From a virus, in the IMG/VR virus record IMGVR_UViG_3300011260_000073, positions 719-64,718 of that record: a DNA stretch of 64,000 nucleotides, one strand, 5' to 3'. The notes beneath the pieces were generated by a model. That model was given only the letters and a program-made list of their open reading frames with translations. It had not been told where the DNA came from and did not search any database. The number at the start of each line of letters is the position of its first letter. The stretch's first letter is position 1. Below, piece by piece: positions 1 to 10,400 of the stretch. A program made the translations under genes and the position numbers.

Positions 1-228
1 AGAGCAAGAACAACCTAGACAACGTGAAGCAAATAATAAACTCCTAACAGGAACAAAGACAGGGATAACAGAAGCAACAACAGGAACACTACTCACACCA
101 AAGGAAAAATAAGGACATCATTATATGGAGCAGCAAAGAAAATCACCAAGGCAGTAAGCGCTAAAAAAGATAAGAAACCATCGCACACTCTACCATGGGG
201 TGCCAGCGGTAGCCGCTTACTTCCTGCA
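1..228 (+). other. left edge: unresolved coding sequence upstream of the DUF3150 gene
   Basis: The frame of the downstream DUF3150 gene is open from position 40, where it follows a TAA at 37-39. The stretch 112-228 reads like coding sequence of that family: residues TLPWG at about 187-201 match what I remember of the DUF3150 N-terminal region. However, no ATG, GTG or TTG occurs in that frame before the GTG at 229. Frame 2 is open from 2 to a TAA at 110-112, immediately before an AAGGA. Frame 3 is open to a TAA at 45-47. One of these is probably the 3' end of the gene to the left. The ATG at 125 opens only a 10-codon frame. Confidence 0.35.
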
Positions 229-828
229 GTGGAGTACTTCAAGTATATGGAAAAGATGAATGCCCTGCAGCAGGACTTTAATACAGCTGTTGAAGCCTTC
301 ACCATTAACTACCCTATGTACATAGCCGATGCAAAGCTGCGGCTCAACACAATGTACAAACCTGAGGATTACCCACCAGTAGACGAAGTAAAGTATAAGT
401 TTGGTATGGCGGTGCATGTAGGTCCCGTCCCTCAGGACTCTGACTTTCGTATTGACCTCGGAGACATTGAAGTCAATAAGATTCGGGAAGATATGCGCCG
501 AAGGGCGGAAGCATCGCAGCGTGCTGCCCTTGGGGACCTCTGGGGACGTATGCGTGAGGTGGTACAGAATATGGCAACTCGTTTGGCAAACGAAAAGAGT
601 ACCTTCAGGAATAGTCTCGTGGAAAACATCAGTACGGTCGTTGCCCTACTACCTGGATTGAACATCACCAACGACCCAGCGCTGGAGAATATCCGCCGTG
701 AAGTAGAAGCTGACTTGTGTAGTCTGCATCCTGATACATTACGCACCAGCCCAGACAAGCGCAAAGAAACTGCTGCGAAGGCACAGGAGATTGCTGACCG
801 CATGGGCGCATTCATGGGGACTGTTTGA
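229..828 (+). CDS. DUF3150 domain protein (partner of MoxR and VWA proteins)
   Basis: This is a helical, charged protein of at least 199 residues. The order of conserved blocks agrees with the phage DUF3150 family as I recall it: a P-A-x-x-Y-x-x-Y-M-E-K-M block near the start, then an A-x-x-R-L-x-x-M-Y-x-x-x-D-Y-P block, a G-P-V-P-x-x-x-D-F-R block, and F-R-x-S-L-V-E-N followed by L-L-P-x-L-N-I-T. In other phages the family sits beside MoxR ATPases and VWA/metallopeptidase-like proteins, as here. Its biochemical role is unknown. GTG 229 is the first standard start, but the coding frame seems to extend further upstream (see 1-228), so the true N-terminus is uncertain. The stop overlaps the next start as TGATG. 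Confidence 0.75.
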   Translation: MEYFKYMEKMNALQQDFNTAVEAFTINYPMYIADAKLRLNTMYKPEDYPPVDEVKYKFGMAVHVGPVPQDSDFRIDLGDIEVNKIREDMRRRAEASQRAALGDLWGRMREVVQNMATRLANEKSTFRNSLVENISTVVALLPGLNITNDPALENIRREVEADLCSLHPDTLRTSPDKRKETAAKAQEIADRMGAFMGTV

Positions 829-1220
829 TGGGGTATAGGTCTGAAGTAGAGTACACAATTACTTGCCCAAATATGAAAGCGCGGCTTGCATTACTAAAAC
901 TCGTAGACGAGCACCAAAATGCCATTAAAGAAATGAGCTATATAGAAAGCGAAGGGCGTATCTTTTTTTCAGCTAACGATGTTAAATGGTATCCAGATTA
1001 CGAAGACGTAAGATGGCATACCAATCTTTGGGAATACTTCAAAGAACTACAAGAAACAGAAGAAGACTCTACAATACAAGGCACCTTTGTCCGTATAGGC
1101 GAAGACAATACTGATATAGAAGAAGACTACATAGGTGATTGGTCTGGAGACCTAGCAGTAGAAAGACATATTAGGGTAGATTTTAATATTACAGACGGAG
1201 TATCCCTCGATGGCAGTTGA
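828..1220 (+). CDS. hypothetical protein between DUF3150 and VWA genes
   Basis: This acidic protein of 130 residues begins M-G-Y-R-S-E-V-E-Y-T-I. The ATG at 828 shares its A with the stop of the DUF3150 gene (TGATG), a translational-coupling arrangement. A TTG one codon upstream is a less likely start. It is rich in Asp, Glu and Trp, with no signal peptide or membrane segment. The 3' end overlaps the VWA gene start by 11 bases. Its place inside the DUF3150-VWA cluster suggests a linked role, but I do not recognise the family. Confidence 0.75.
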   Translation: MGYRSEVEYTITCPNMKARLALLKLVDEHQNAIKEMSYIESEGRIFFSANDVKWYPDYEDVRWHTNLWEYFKELQETEEDSTIQGTFVRIGEDNTDIEEDYIGDWSGDLAVERHIRVDFNITDGVSLDGS

Positions 1221-2316
1221 ACCAATTATTAAGGCACGTACGCAGCTGCTACTCAGCCAACCGTTCTTCGGAGCTTTGGCACTACGGCTAAAGATGGAGC
1301 CGAACGATACAATTAAGACACTTGATGTAGACGGCAAGACTATGCGTTACAACCCTGAGTTCGTAGCCTCGCTTCCAATGAACGTACTTATCTCTGCTGT
1401 TGCGCACGAAGTATGTCACTGCATGCTCATGCACCATCTGCGAAGAAATCATCGTGAGCCCGAGAAGTGGAACATCGCCTGCGACTTCGCAGTCAACAAC
1501 ATCCTGAAAGCCGCTGGCTTCACCGTGGGGGATAGTTGGTATCAAAGCGATGAGATAGGCGAGGCTTCCGCTGACCATGTCTACACGATGCTACCGGACA
1601 TGCCAGGAATAAGCGCATACGACCAAGCCTCTGCCCCCGGCGATGTACTGGACGGTGTAGACCCAAGCAACGAAGCAGAAGTGCGTCGTGAAGAGGCTGA
1701 GTGGAAGGTAGCCATCTCTCAGTCGGCTAATGCTGCAAAGATGATGGGTAAGCTACCAGCGAACTTACAGCGCCTTGTAGGCGAGCTGGTTGATAGCAAG
1801 GTCTGCTGGAAGTCGATACTGCGCGAGTTCGTAAAAGCTACCTCTGCTGACGACTACACATGGTCGCGCCCTAACCGTCGCTTCATTGGTCAGGGCATGT
1901 ACTTCCCTTCCTTATATAACGAATCAATCGGTGAGATAGTCGTAGCCGTAGACACCTCTGGCAGTGTGACCGCCGATGAGATGAATCAGTTCGCCTCAGA
2001 AATTACAGCCATCATGGAAGACGTGTCTCCGTCAACAGTACATGTTGTGTATTGCGACACCCAGATAGCGCACACGGAGTCTTTCACCAAGGATGACATG
2101 CCGCTGCAACTCAATGCCAAGGGCGGTGGTGGTACGGACTTCAGACCACCGTTCGAATGGGTAGAAGAACAAGGCATCGACCCCGCGTGCTTTATCTACC
2201 TGACAGACATGTGCTGCCGTAGTTTTCCTGAACCACCCGCCTACCCTACTCTCTGGATAGACACCTCCGGACATAGTACAGCGCCGTTCGGCCAAGTAGT
2301 AGAGATGACTTTATGA
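1210..2316 (+). CDS. DUF2201-type zincin-like/VWA domain protein
   Basis: This 368-residue protein has two parts. The N-terminal putative metallopeptidase domain carries the zinc-binding signature H-E-V-C-H at residues 66-70, in the context A-H-E-V-C-H-C-M-L-M-H-H. The C-terminal VWA-like domain carries the MIDAS motif D-T-S-G-S at about residues 248-252, followed by a C-terminal block with the K-G-G-G-G-T-D-F element and an Asp for metal coordination. This is the DUF2201 N plus VWA architecture. Family members accompany MoxR AAA+ ATPases, which are thought to remodel or insert metal into partner proteins. The phage function is unknown. The ATG at 1210 overlaps the upstream gene. Confidence 0.85.
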   Translation: MAVEPIIKARTQLLLSQPFFGALALRLKMEPNDTIKTLDVDGKTMRYNPEFVASLPMNVLISAVAHEVCHCMLMHHLRRNHREPEKWNIACDFAVNNILKAAGFTVGDSWYQSDEIGEASADHVYTMLPDMPGISAYDQASAPGDVLDGVDPSNEAEVRREEAEWKVAISQSANAAKMMGKLPANLQRLVGELVDSKVCWKSILREFVKATSADDYTWSRPNRRFIGQGMYFPSLYNESIGEIVVAVDTSGSVTADEMNQFASEITAIMEDVSPSTVHVVYCDTQIAHTESFTKDDMPLQLNAKGGGGTDFRPPFEWVEEQGIDPACFIYLTDMCCRSFPEPPAYPTLWIDTSGHSTAPFGQVVEMTL

Positions 2317-2432
2317 AGGTACCATTCGAATATATCTTACATGGCCTATCACTAGTAGTACGCGTAGCGGAACTAATTATTGGGCGTAAGCCGACACCAA
2401 AACGTAAGTACCCAAGAAAACCGAGGAAGTAA
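2313..2432 (+). CDS. small basic hypothetical protein
   Basis: This is a 39-residue frame starting at an ATG that overlaps the VWA stop (ATGA). It has a hydrophobic stretch (residues 5-24) followed by a very basic Pro/Lys/Arg tail, P-T-P-K-R-K-Y-P-R-K-P-R-K. It ends two bases before the next gene, whose ribosome-binding site (GAGGAAG) lies inside this gene's last codons. Coupling on both sides supports translation. Function is unknown. Confidence 0.55.
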   Translation: MKVPFEYILHGLSLVVRVAELIIGRKPTPKRKYPRKPRK

Positions 2433-2433
2433 A

Positions 2434-2613
2434 ATGAGCAAGGACAAAACCTGGAAATTTACTGAAGCCCAAAGAAGTATTGTCTCTGAGGGTAAACTAT
2501 GCCCCGCTTGTTTAGGAACAGATATAGAATGTACTGGGTGTAATCCCGACGGGCTGCGTATGAACTACGGATACAGATGTAAAACGTGCAATGAAACTTG
2601 GGAAGGCTATTAG
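2434..2613 (+). CDS. small zinc-ribbon protein
   Basis: This 59-residue protein has C-P-A-C, C-x-x-C and C-K-T-C pairs, a zinc-ribbon arrangement. ATG 2434 was chosen because GAGGAAG lies at the right distance upstream. A longer reading from GTG 2380 would run through the upstream gene and has no ribosome-binding site. It may bind nucleic acid or another protein, but no specific function can be assigned. Confidence 0.7.
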   Translation: MSKDKTWKFTEAQRSIVSEGKLCPACLGTDIECTGCNPDGLRMNYGYRCKTCNETWEGY

Positions 2614-2616
2614 AAA

Positions 2617-3051
2617 GTGAGTGGCTTTTTGTTACAGATGCACGAGGACTATGACCCCCTCATGCGGTTGATTAGGGAGTACTACAGACAAAACACTGAG
2701 CCAGGGAATTGCTGGTTCGAGTACGGTAGCGCAGATTCTAGTGATATAGAAGAATTCCTAACAGAGAACGAAATCCCCTTCACTATTGAAGAAGACAGTG
2801 ATGACATGGAGTCAGTGGTATATATAACTCGCTTCTACGCGGCTGAACATAAAAACAATACGGACTACAGCTACCGAACAGCCCATGATGAATTAGTTGG
2901 ACTTCTTAACGACCCCCAAGATAAGAAGCTATACGCTCAGCTGCAAGACAAATACAACCCATCAGAATTTCCGCAAAACATAAAACCTACCAAAGAACAG
3001 ATTGCAAAAGTTGCGTACTACGTACTCGTTGGCGTACAGGGTAAGCTATAG
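2617..3051 (+). CDS. hypothetical protein, last plus-strand gene of the cluster
   Basis: This acidic protein of 144 residues starts at GTG 2617, or at ATG 2638 (M-H-E-D-Y-D), which would remove seven residues. It has no membrane segment. The C-terminal part (P-T-K-E-Q-I-A-K-V-A-Y-Y-V-L) looks helical. Its 3' end overlaps the 3' end of the convergent holin gene by 6 bases, so the early plus-strand and late minus-strand units meet tail to tail here. No terminator hairpin is obvious in the overlap. Confidence 0.65.
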   Translation: MSGFLLQMHEDYDPLMRLIREYYRQNTEPGNCWFEYGSADSSDIEEFLTENEIPFTIEEDSDDMESVVYITRFYAAEHKNNTDYSYRTAHDELVGLLNDPQDKKLYAQLQDKYNPSEFPQNIKPTKEQIAKVAYYVLVGVQGKL

Positions 3052-3513
3052 CTCGTCAGGGTTTACCCAGTCGCTCTCAGGCTTAGTTTTCTTCCTGCTC
3101 TTCTTATAGACTTTGAATATCGCGGGGATGTCCTTAAACAACATGCGTGAACCAAACCAGAACGTAATAACTGTCCAGACTATGTTCATCATGATTGGGT
3201 CGACGGTATTAACTGGTGGTAGTTTCCAGAACCCCATCAGCCCTCCAATCACCCAGTAGGTCACCGTGGGGCGCACCATGCGGTTCAGACCATCTGTAAG
3301 GATGTCGAACCAACTCTCGTGGTAAGGCAACACCATCTCTCTAGCCGACTTCTGGCTCGCATCTCCGACCTGCTGGTCTTCTACACTTTGTTCATGCAAC
3401 GTAGCATCACTCGGATACCACTTATCTACAGCATCAGAGACATCTCCTACAATACCTTTACCATTGCTAGTCGAACCAAATAACGTAGTAGCTAAAGCTG
3501 TAAGCCATCTCAT
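3046..3513 (-). CDS. holin, 3-TM family (GTA holin-like)
   Basis: This 155-residue protein resembles the 3TM/GTA holin family (PF11351 type). Its N-terminus is short and amphipathic. A hydrophilic middle with H-E-S-W-F-D-I-L-T-D-G-L-N is followed by two clear hydrophobic spans (about residues 80-95 and 105-125) and a Lys-rich C-terminal tail. Holins permeabilise the inner membrane at the end of infection and release the endolysin. The endolysin gene is two genes upstream on the same strand. This is the distal gene of the minus-strand late block. Confidence 0.75.
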   Translation of the reverse strand: MRWLTALATTLFGSTSNGKGIVGDVSDAVDKWYPSDATLHEQSVEDQQVGDASQKSAREMVLPYHESWFDILTDGLNRMVRPTVTYWVIGGLMGFWKLPPVNTVDPIMMNIVWTVITFWFGSRMLFKDIPAIFKVYKKSRKKTKPESDWVNPDEL

Positions 3514-3528
3514 GACGACACTCCTTGT

Positions 3529-3699
3529 CTATCGTAGTTTCTTCAGTGTTTGCGCAAAGCGTGCGCGTTGACCTAACTTACCCGGCTTCTTAGCCGCTGC
3601 AGTTAGTTTCTTGGCAGGAATAGTTTTACCTGACTTAATACCCAGCGACTTGCGCAGAGCACCTGGTTTCTTAATAGCTTTCTTAATGTTCAATACCAT
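3529..3699 (-). CDS. small very basic protein in the lysis cassette
   Basis: This 56-residue protein is dominated by Lys, Arg and Ala (I-K-K-A-I-K-K-P-G-A-L-R-K-S-L-G-I and K-K-P-G-K-L-G-Q-R-A-R-F-A-Q-T-L-K-K-L-R). Its ATG shares one base with the stop of the endolysin gene (TGATG on the minus strand), so translation is probably coupled. The size and charge suggest a nucleic-acid-binding or membrane-active peptide. A role in lysis or as a virion DNA-binding protein is only a guess from position. Confidence 0.7.
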   Translation of the reverse strand: MVLNIKKAIKKPGALRKSLGIKSGKTIPAKKLTAAAKKPGKLGQRARFAQTLKKLR

Positions 3700-4046
3700 C
3701 ACATAAACCCTCCATGGGTCATTGAATAATGGTTACCGTCAGGTCTTTTGAAACGACCGCCCCAACGACATAAAGAATGCATTGACTCCCACTTTTCTCC
3801 AAGTGGTCGGTGCGCTTCCGTAGTTGTCTGGTACACACCATCTATAAACAAATTCCAATCATGCGCCAGTTTAAGTTTATGGCATGAGTTCCTATGTCCA
3901 TATACTCCCTGCTCACCCATCGCACCGAAAGCTTTCTTGTTACGGTGTCCATCCCCCTCAGTAAACTCATACCCTTGCTCATGAGCCCACGCTAACCACT
4001 CAGTCTGGAGCTTAACAAACAGCCGTTGTTTATCTCCGAGTGTCAT
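3699..4046 (-). CDS. endolysin, M15 family peptidase (VanY-like)
   Basis: This 115-residue protein carries the M15 zinc peptidase signature. S-x-H-x-x-x-x-A-x-D lies at residues 54-63, so H56 and D63 are likely ligands. A C-terminal W-G-G-R-F-x-x-P-D-G-N-H-Y block supplies the third ligand, H107. M15 phage enzymes are L-alanyl-D-glutamate or D,D-peptidases that cut peptidoglycan cross-bridges. There is no signal peptide, so it would depend on the holin. It starts immediately after the coiled-coil membrane protein gene and overlaps the next gene by one base. Confidence 0.85.
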   Translation of the reverse strand: MTLGDKQRLFVKLQTEWLAWAHEQGYEFTEGDGHRNKKAFGAMGEQGVYGHRNSCHKLKLAHDWNLFIDGVYQTTTEAHRPLGEKWESMHSLCRWGGRFKRPDGNHYSMTHGGFM

Positions 4047-4450
4047 TAGAAAACTCCCATTAGTTTAAGGACAAATCCTGCTATGGTTATAACAACGGTT
4101 ATAGCTGTTGTAGTTTTTACCCATTGTCGGTCAACCTTACCTTCTAACTGTCCAACCCTGGTTATAAATTCTGGTTTAGTAACAAAATCTCGTTCAATCT
4201 CGTCTCGTAAATCATCACGACACGAAGTAACTTTATCCTGCATATCCCCAAACTTGGCATCGAACTTTTCATACAATCCGCCAATGTTAGCGTCAATTTT
4301 ACTATATTGTTCTGACATTGAACTTTGGACATGTGACACTGTTCTACGCAAGTGGTCAACATCATGCTTTACAACTCGCCGCTCCACAAGCTCAGCTACT
4401 TCAGCTTCTGAATACAGTTTCTCTTCACTTCCGTTATTTCCCGAGCCCAT
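4046..4450 (-). CDS. coiled-coil protein with C-terminal membrane anchor
   Basis: This is a 134-residue protein from ATG 4450, which has AAAGGGAG at good spacing. A 14-residue longer form is possible but would run into the giant virion gene. The body (about residues 12-95) is a heptad-like coiled coil, and the C-terminus is a single membrane span (T-A-I-T-V-V-I-T-I-A-G-F-V-L-K-L). Its position between the giant virion protein and the endolysin suggests a lysis accessory such as a spanin-like protein, but there is no lipobox partner here. Function is unproven. Confidence 0.7.
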   Translation of the reverse strand: MGSGNNGSEEKLYSEAEVAELVERRVVKHDVDHLRRTVSHVQSSMSEQYSKIDANIGGLYEKFDAKFGDMQDKVTSCRDDLRDEIERDFVTKPEFITRVGQLEGKVDRQWVKTTTAITVVITIAGFVLKLMGVF

Positions 4451-4473
4451 AAGCATCTCCCTTTGCAGCATCC

Positions 4474-7400
4474 TTACTGCGTGAAATCCCACCGTTTATA
4501 AATATTATTAGCAGGTAACGATTCAACGAATGCTTCCCATGCCGTGGTGTTGCTATTTTCCGTAAACAGTTTAGCGATGTCCCGCACGTGTCCAACCGTG
4601 GGGCCTGCCAATCCTGTTATACCATCGCCTCCATATTGCACGTCCTGCATTGCATCATAGCCAAGCTGGGGTATGCCATTCAACCCTGCGCGTTCTGCAC
4701 TGTTGGCCACATAATCGAAGAACGTCCAGTTCTTCTTGTAATCATCTGCGTCATCACCATCGAACAGGCCTTGAAACAGAACCTCACGGAGCAGGTCTGA
4801 GGCCATCATGACCGGCACATACCCACCCAGAAGCATCATAGGGGCATAATTTCCTTCATAGAACTCAGAGAACACCCTCCTCAAGATACGGTCATGGAAG
4901 GAGTATATGAACGCCTTGAGGTGGAATAGGAGCATCCAGTGCGGGTCTGAAGCCCAAATAGGCCTCTGAGCAGCGTCAGGACGCAGAATAGCCTCGTCAA
5001 CCCACCGATTTAAGGCCCCACGTACCCTCTCATCCCGTTTGAACTCAGCGGAGTCCACATCTAAGTCTTTGCGCTGTTCGTGCGTCAGGAGCTGCAGGGA
5101 GCCGTCCTTGTCGAGCTTTACGTCACTGGCAGACAGGTTCAGCTGGGTCAGGAACCGCTCACTGTGACGGCTGGTGCCCTTGGCATGGCTCTCGAGGAAC
5201 GCCTTCGCCCCGGCCAGCCCCATAATACGGGTCGCCCGAGTCCAACGCTGCAGCTGGATGTACTCGAAGAACTTCTCGTTAATCTGCTTGCCCAGACCGG
5301 TCAGGTGGTGACCACCATATTCCCAGCCCAAGGCCTCGTTAGTTGCATACTGGTCGATGGTACCCAGCGCCTCGGCCATCTGGCGCAAGGCTGTCTTGTT
5401 GCCTTTTATCTTGGCCTTGATTTCATCTACACCAGCTTTGTATGCCTGCCAAGCTGTGTTCAGGTCACCACGCACGGCGATGCCTGCCACGTCGACCAGT
5501 GAGGTCAGCGTAGACAAGGACAGCAAGCGCAAGTTCTCGTACACCATCACGCCACCTTGGAACTTGTGCCATTTAGGGTCGATGTCAGAACCAAGCGTAC
5601 CCATCATGGCTTCTATGTACTTGCGCGCCATGCTGATATCAGAGTCGCTGGCACCTGAGGCCTTAGCCTTTTCAATCAGCTCCTCGATACCCTTGCCGTC
5701 CTTACCGAACCGTGAAGTGTACTCGGCGCGCTTAACACTCTGCTCGATGTAAGTAGTAACAGTCAGGCCAAGTTCTTTAGACAGGAACGGCGCAAGGTCA
5801 GTCGCGTGAATCCATGCCAGGTCGCGCTTGTTGATAGACCCGAAGTAAGGCGTGTGAACTGTCTTCTCAGGATTGAGCTGAACATCAGCCAGCCCTTGAT
5901 TAGACAGCAGCGTTTCATAAATACGCTGCGCGGCCTTAATACGCTTTTCCTGCGTAGGCTTGAACTTGGCGTTGTTCTCAAACTCTTTAGCAAACAGGTT
6001 ACTGTCGTATTTAGATTGCGCCAGTGCATCAATGAACTTGTCGTGGTTACGCTTCAACTGCTCCATGTCATAAACACGTGGGAAGTATGTAGCCTCTTTT
6101 GAAGGTGAATTTAAATCCCCAACCTCAACACCATGCTCAACTGCGTAGTCACGCATCTCTTTAAACAGTGCGCGAACCTTGCCTACTGCTTGGCGTTCTT
6201 CTTCAGTGGCTGGCTTCTCGTTCGAATTCAACAAGTGAACCACGCGCTCACCGAAGACTTTATCCTTAGCGGCCTTCTCGAATATGGTAGACAGGCGTTT
6301 TTTGAAACGCCCCATACGCCGGTTACGTGCGGTGAACATTGTTTCCTCGATGCCCTCAGTACCTACACGCGCATGGAACTTCTCAGCCAGCTTAATAAGG
6401 TGGGCGTTCTTCGTGGCACGTATTGCGCCATCAGCTGTGTAGAAAACCTTACCAAGGAACGGAAGTATCGATGACGTAGTGAGCTCAGCGAAACGGGCAG
6501 ACTTCCTGACCATCGTGTCACTTACTCGCTGCTCTACGACGAAGGTTGCCTCGCCATCTGCGCGCTGCTTCAAGACACCGCTACGCAGAGCCTTGAATAA
6601 CTGCTCAGCTTGTTTATGTTCACGGACGATGCCAAGCACATCAGTAACGAAGCTCACTACGCGTTCAAACAAACCTGTTGCCTTGGGGCCGAGTTTCAAC
6701 TCCCCGGCAATCCAGAACTGGTACGCGTACGCAGCAGCTGCTTCAGGGTCGTTCTTAACTTCGTACTGCGCCTCAGGGTTGCCCTCCAGTAGCTTCCGCA
6801 ACTGGCGCTGCATGTGCAGGCTAGTGAACGCTGTACCGAGTATGCCACGTTCCTTAGGAGTCAGTAGGAAGTCGAACGCTGCACGTGCTGATTGATTAGC
6901 CAGTTCGTCATAAGGGTTATGGTCGAGGTTAGCCGACATGTTGATAGCACGCACGCCGTCTTTGTTGGTGTACTCGGCCGCTGCTTTTGTGCCCCGTTTG
7001 AAACGTGGGGTCAGACCTACAGCTTTCTGTACAGCCTCAAGTAAGTCCTTCGGCAATTTATTACGCGGGGTGCTGTTAAGGTTAGCCTTGGCACGAGCAG
7101 AAACTTCCTTCGCCAGCATGTCATCGAGGAACTGTCTTACCGCTTTATCTGGAGCGTTGGCCAATACGTTTTGTGCAAGCGACTTAATAAGGTCAGCAAT
7201 ATGTGAGAAGAACTGGTCGACTACACCGACTGCTTTGGTGTTCGTTACCATCCACTTCGCTGTGTTATCAGCGAACCACTCTTCAAAATCTAACAGGTAT
7301 GCACGGTCAGCATGTGACATGTCATCAAGTAGCTTGTTGCTACCTTCCTGACTCATAGCATCCATCATGATTTCCAACGGCTGCTTTGACAGGTAGATAT

Positions 7401-10400
7401 CAGACAATGTAGCTGACCGGCCGAACTGAGCACGCCATTCTTCGAATGATGCACGCACGGATTTAGCATTCTTCGTACTCAGGTCAAGGACAGTCTCTTT
7501 GAATATGATATGCCCAACTTCATGCCCGAGGATTTCCAGCGCTTGCTTCTTACCAACTATCGGGCTTATGTAGATAGAATACGTGCCGTCCTTGTTGGTC
7601 TTCATGAAGCCACGGTTCGTACCATCGATTAAGCGAATAGCATCACGGCCACGGTCTTCGAAAATCTTCTTAGCCTGGTCGTAGGTCAACATGGTGATGT
7701 CTTTCTTTATACCAAGGTCAGCCAGCCACTGCGTAGCTGTCTTTTGGAACGCATCGAGGTCGCCCGGCTTTTCCTGTTCACGCATGTACTCGTCAGAAGG
7801 AGCGATGCGATTTGAGAAACGCAGGTCTGAGGGCTCAGCTAATTCCTCTTTCAGATATTCGTCTAATTTCTTTTTTCTTCTTTCACGCTGTTCAATGAAC
7901 TTATATCCTGCGAGGCTTTCTGCTAACTCTATTGCTTCCGCTGCAGTATTGATATCCGTGCCAAGACCTAAACCTGTAGCAAGACCTAGCATATCCTCCT
8001 CATAAGTTTTTGACCCTGCGTTCAGATAATACTCCGACTTACGCAGAAACTCCTGCGCCACGGCTTCTACCTTAGACTTCTTACCTTTTAGTATCTGCGC
8101 GCCCTCGCCACCACCGGCACCTTGGCCAGCGGCTTCCCGTTCAGCAGCAGCTTTAGGCTCGCGCTCTGCTACACGGCGAGCTTCTTTACCAGCTTCAACA
8201 TCGCCCAGTACCTTCTTAATAGCCGAAGGCTTCGAGCGTTCTGAAACAACTTTTTCGCGCTTACGCACGCTGCTAAGTATATCCGATACCTTAGCATGCA
8301 CTTCTTCAAGTTCAGTGCGTTGAGTCGCATCCTTGGTAGTCTCCAGTGCAGCTTCAATAGCATCGAGGCTGCTCTTAATATTCTTCGCGCCGCTTGCTTT
8401 GATAGCACGGTACTTCACGCCACGGTCACCACGCTTGGGCGTGTATACGACAAGGTTGTCATCGAACGATTCGAGGAACTTTATATCCTTGGCCTTCGAG
8501 CTCAGCAATGAAGTAACACCCTCGAAGAAGGCTTGGGCTATTTCCTTTCGACTGGAAGTGAAGCCAATGCCCTTGGCTTCAAGAACCTTGCGGGTAATGT
8601 CATGGGCGTTAACGTTCTTATCGACACCGTCGACACTAACCTGAAACACACCACGAGGTAGCTTGGTGCCAGGCTTGCTTGCTTTCTTCAATAATGAATT
8701 AACTTCTGATTCATCGAAGTCCACTACTTCGGCCTTCGGCTCAACACCCGGCTGCTCGATAACCTCGAGGCTATCAAGGAACTGCTTGCTGCTTTTCACG
8801 CTCTTGGCGAGTGGTTCCAACTTGGGATTAGCCTTCAAAATGCGGCGTGCTTCAACATCGAATAGTGACTTCTTGTCACTGACCGTTCCCTTGCGTGATT
8901 CCTGTTCAAGGAAGACCTCTGTGTATTTACGAAGAGTAAACGCTTCTTCACCGGCCTGCTCGTTCAACTCACGTACGTTACGCACCTGTGAGTTCTCAAC
9001 TTCGCGGCCAGCAAGTTTGCTCGATGCTTCAGATGAAACGAATGGAACGCTCTGCTCCTGGTCGCGGAACATCGTCTTCTTACCATCGGTGTCTTGCACA
9101 TTAATAGACTGATACTCAGGGTCAGCTTCACCTGTTACGAATTCTTTCTGGACTTGCGTAGCTTCACCTTCGTCAAGACCTTCTTGGTCGGCAGTTTCTT
9201 GCAGCGACTCAAACTCAGGCGTTACGCCTTCACCTACCAACTGGTTAATACGGTTCTGTACTTCTGAAGTGGCCTCAATAGTACCGGCCTCAACTCCGCG
9301 CTCAAGTTCTAACAACTCGAACTGACCACCGGTGTGCACACCAGCCTGCTCAGCGAGCTTGTCCAACATCTTGCCGGGGTCATCGAAGTTCTCTTCAAGC
9401 TGCTGTTGTATCTCTGGAGTAATTTCTATATTACCGAGAGCTATTTCCTGCAGCGCGGGGAGCAGTTCATCTTGGAACGTTGCCTGGTCGGTAATGAAAT
9501 CCTTGGCGTGTCCGCGTGCAATACGTGAAGAACGTGTGTCTGGTACATCGATGTTGCGTGACTCAGCGATGTCATTAACTTCCTGCAGCGCGCCGGGAGC
9601 AGTTAAATCTATACCTTCTAAATCAGCGGCAGCTTCTGGGTCAGCAGCAGCTACAAACTCTGCTGTGCGTTGAGCCTCACCTACATCGAGTTCGTCCTGC
9701 GACTCCAAGTCTTCAACGCGCTGCTCGAACTTACCGGGGTCAGGGATACCACCAATACTACTAAGCGTACCGCCAACAAGACCACCGGCCACTGTAGCGT
9801 TGATTATTTCGTTGATGCCCTCCTCACCGAAGACCTCGAAGTTCTCATTAGCAAATTTATGCGTAGCGCGCTCGATGACAGTCTGCACACCTTCGGTCAG
9901 ACCTTCACGGCCAGTACCTGCGGCGGCTTCTTCAAGCATACGGCGAGAGATGCCCTTTTTCTTCAGAGCTTTCTTTATTGCGCTACGGCCAGCTTTGCCA
10001 ACACCGAACTTATCAAATACGTGCATAGGCTGTATAGCTTCAAGTGAGCCGGCAGCAGTACCACCAACTACAGCTTGGCCAGCCAGTTCCTGTAAAGAGT
10101 ATTTCTCTCTGGCTTCAGGGTCAGCGGCAGTCTCTGGAAATATGGAACCAGTCTCCAGTGCTGACGCACCACCAATAGTACCCGTGGTGCTACCAATCTT
10201 ACCGGCACGTTCGACAGCTTCAGGCGCTACTGCTGCCATACGCTTACGCCCACCGCGTCCAAGCACGCGGCCTACCCGATGTGTTGCTAACAACGTAGCA
10301 ATATTAGGTAGCTGCGAAACAACCGTGTTGCGAGTAAACGCTAACGCTGAAGGAACGTCTTTAACCTGTTCAAGAGTCTGTACCTCAGGTGCTTCTTCAG

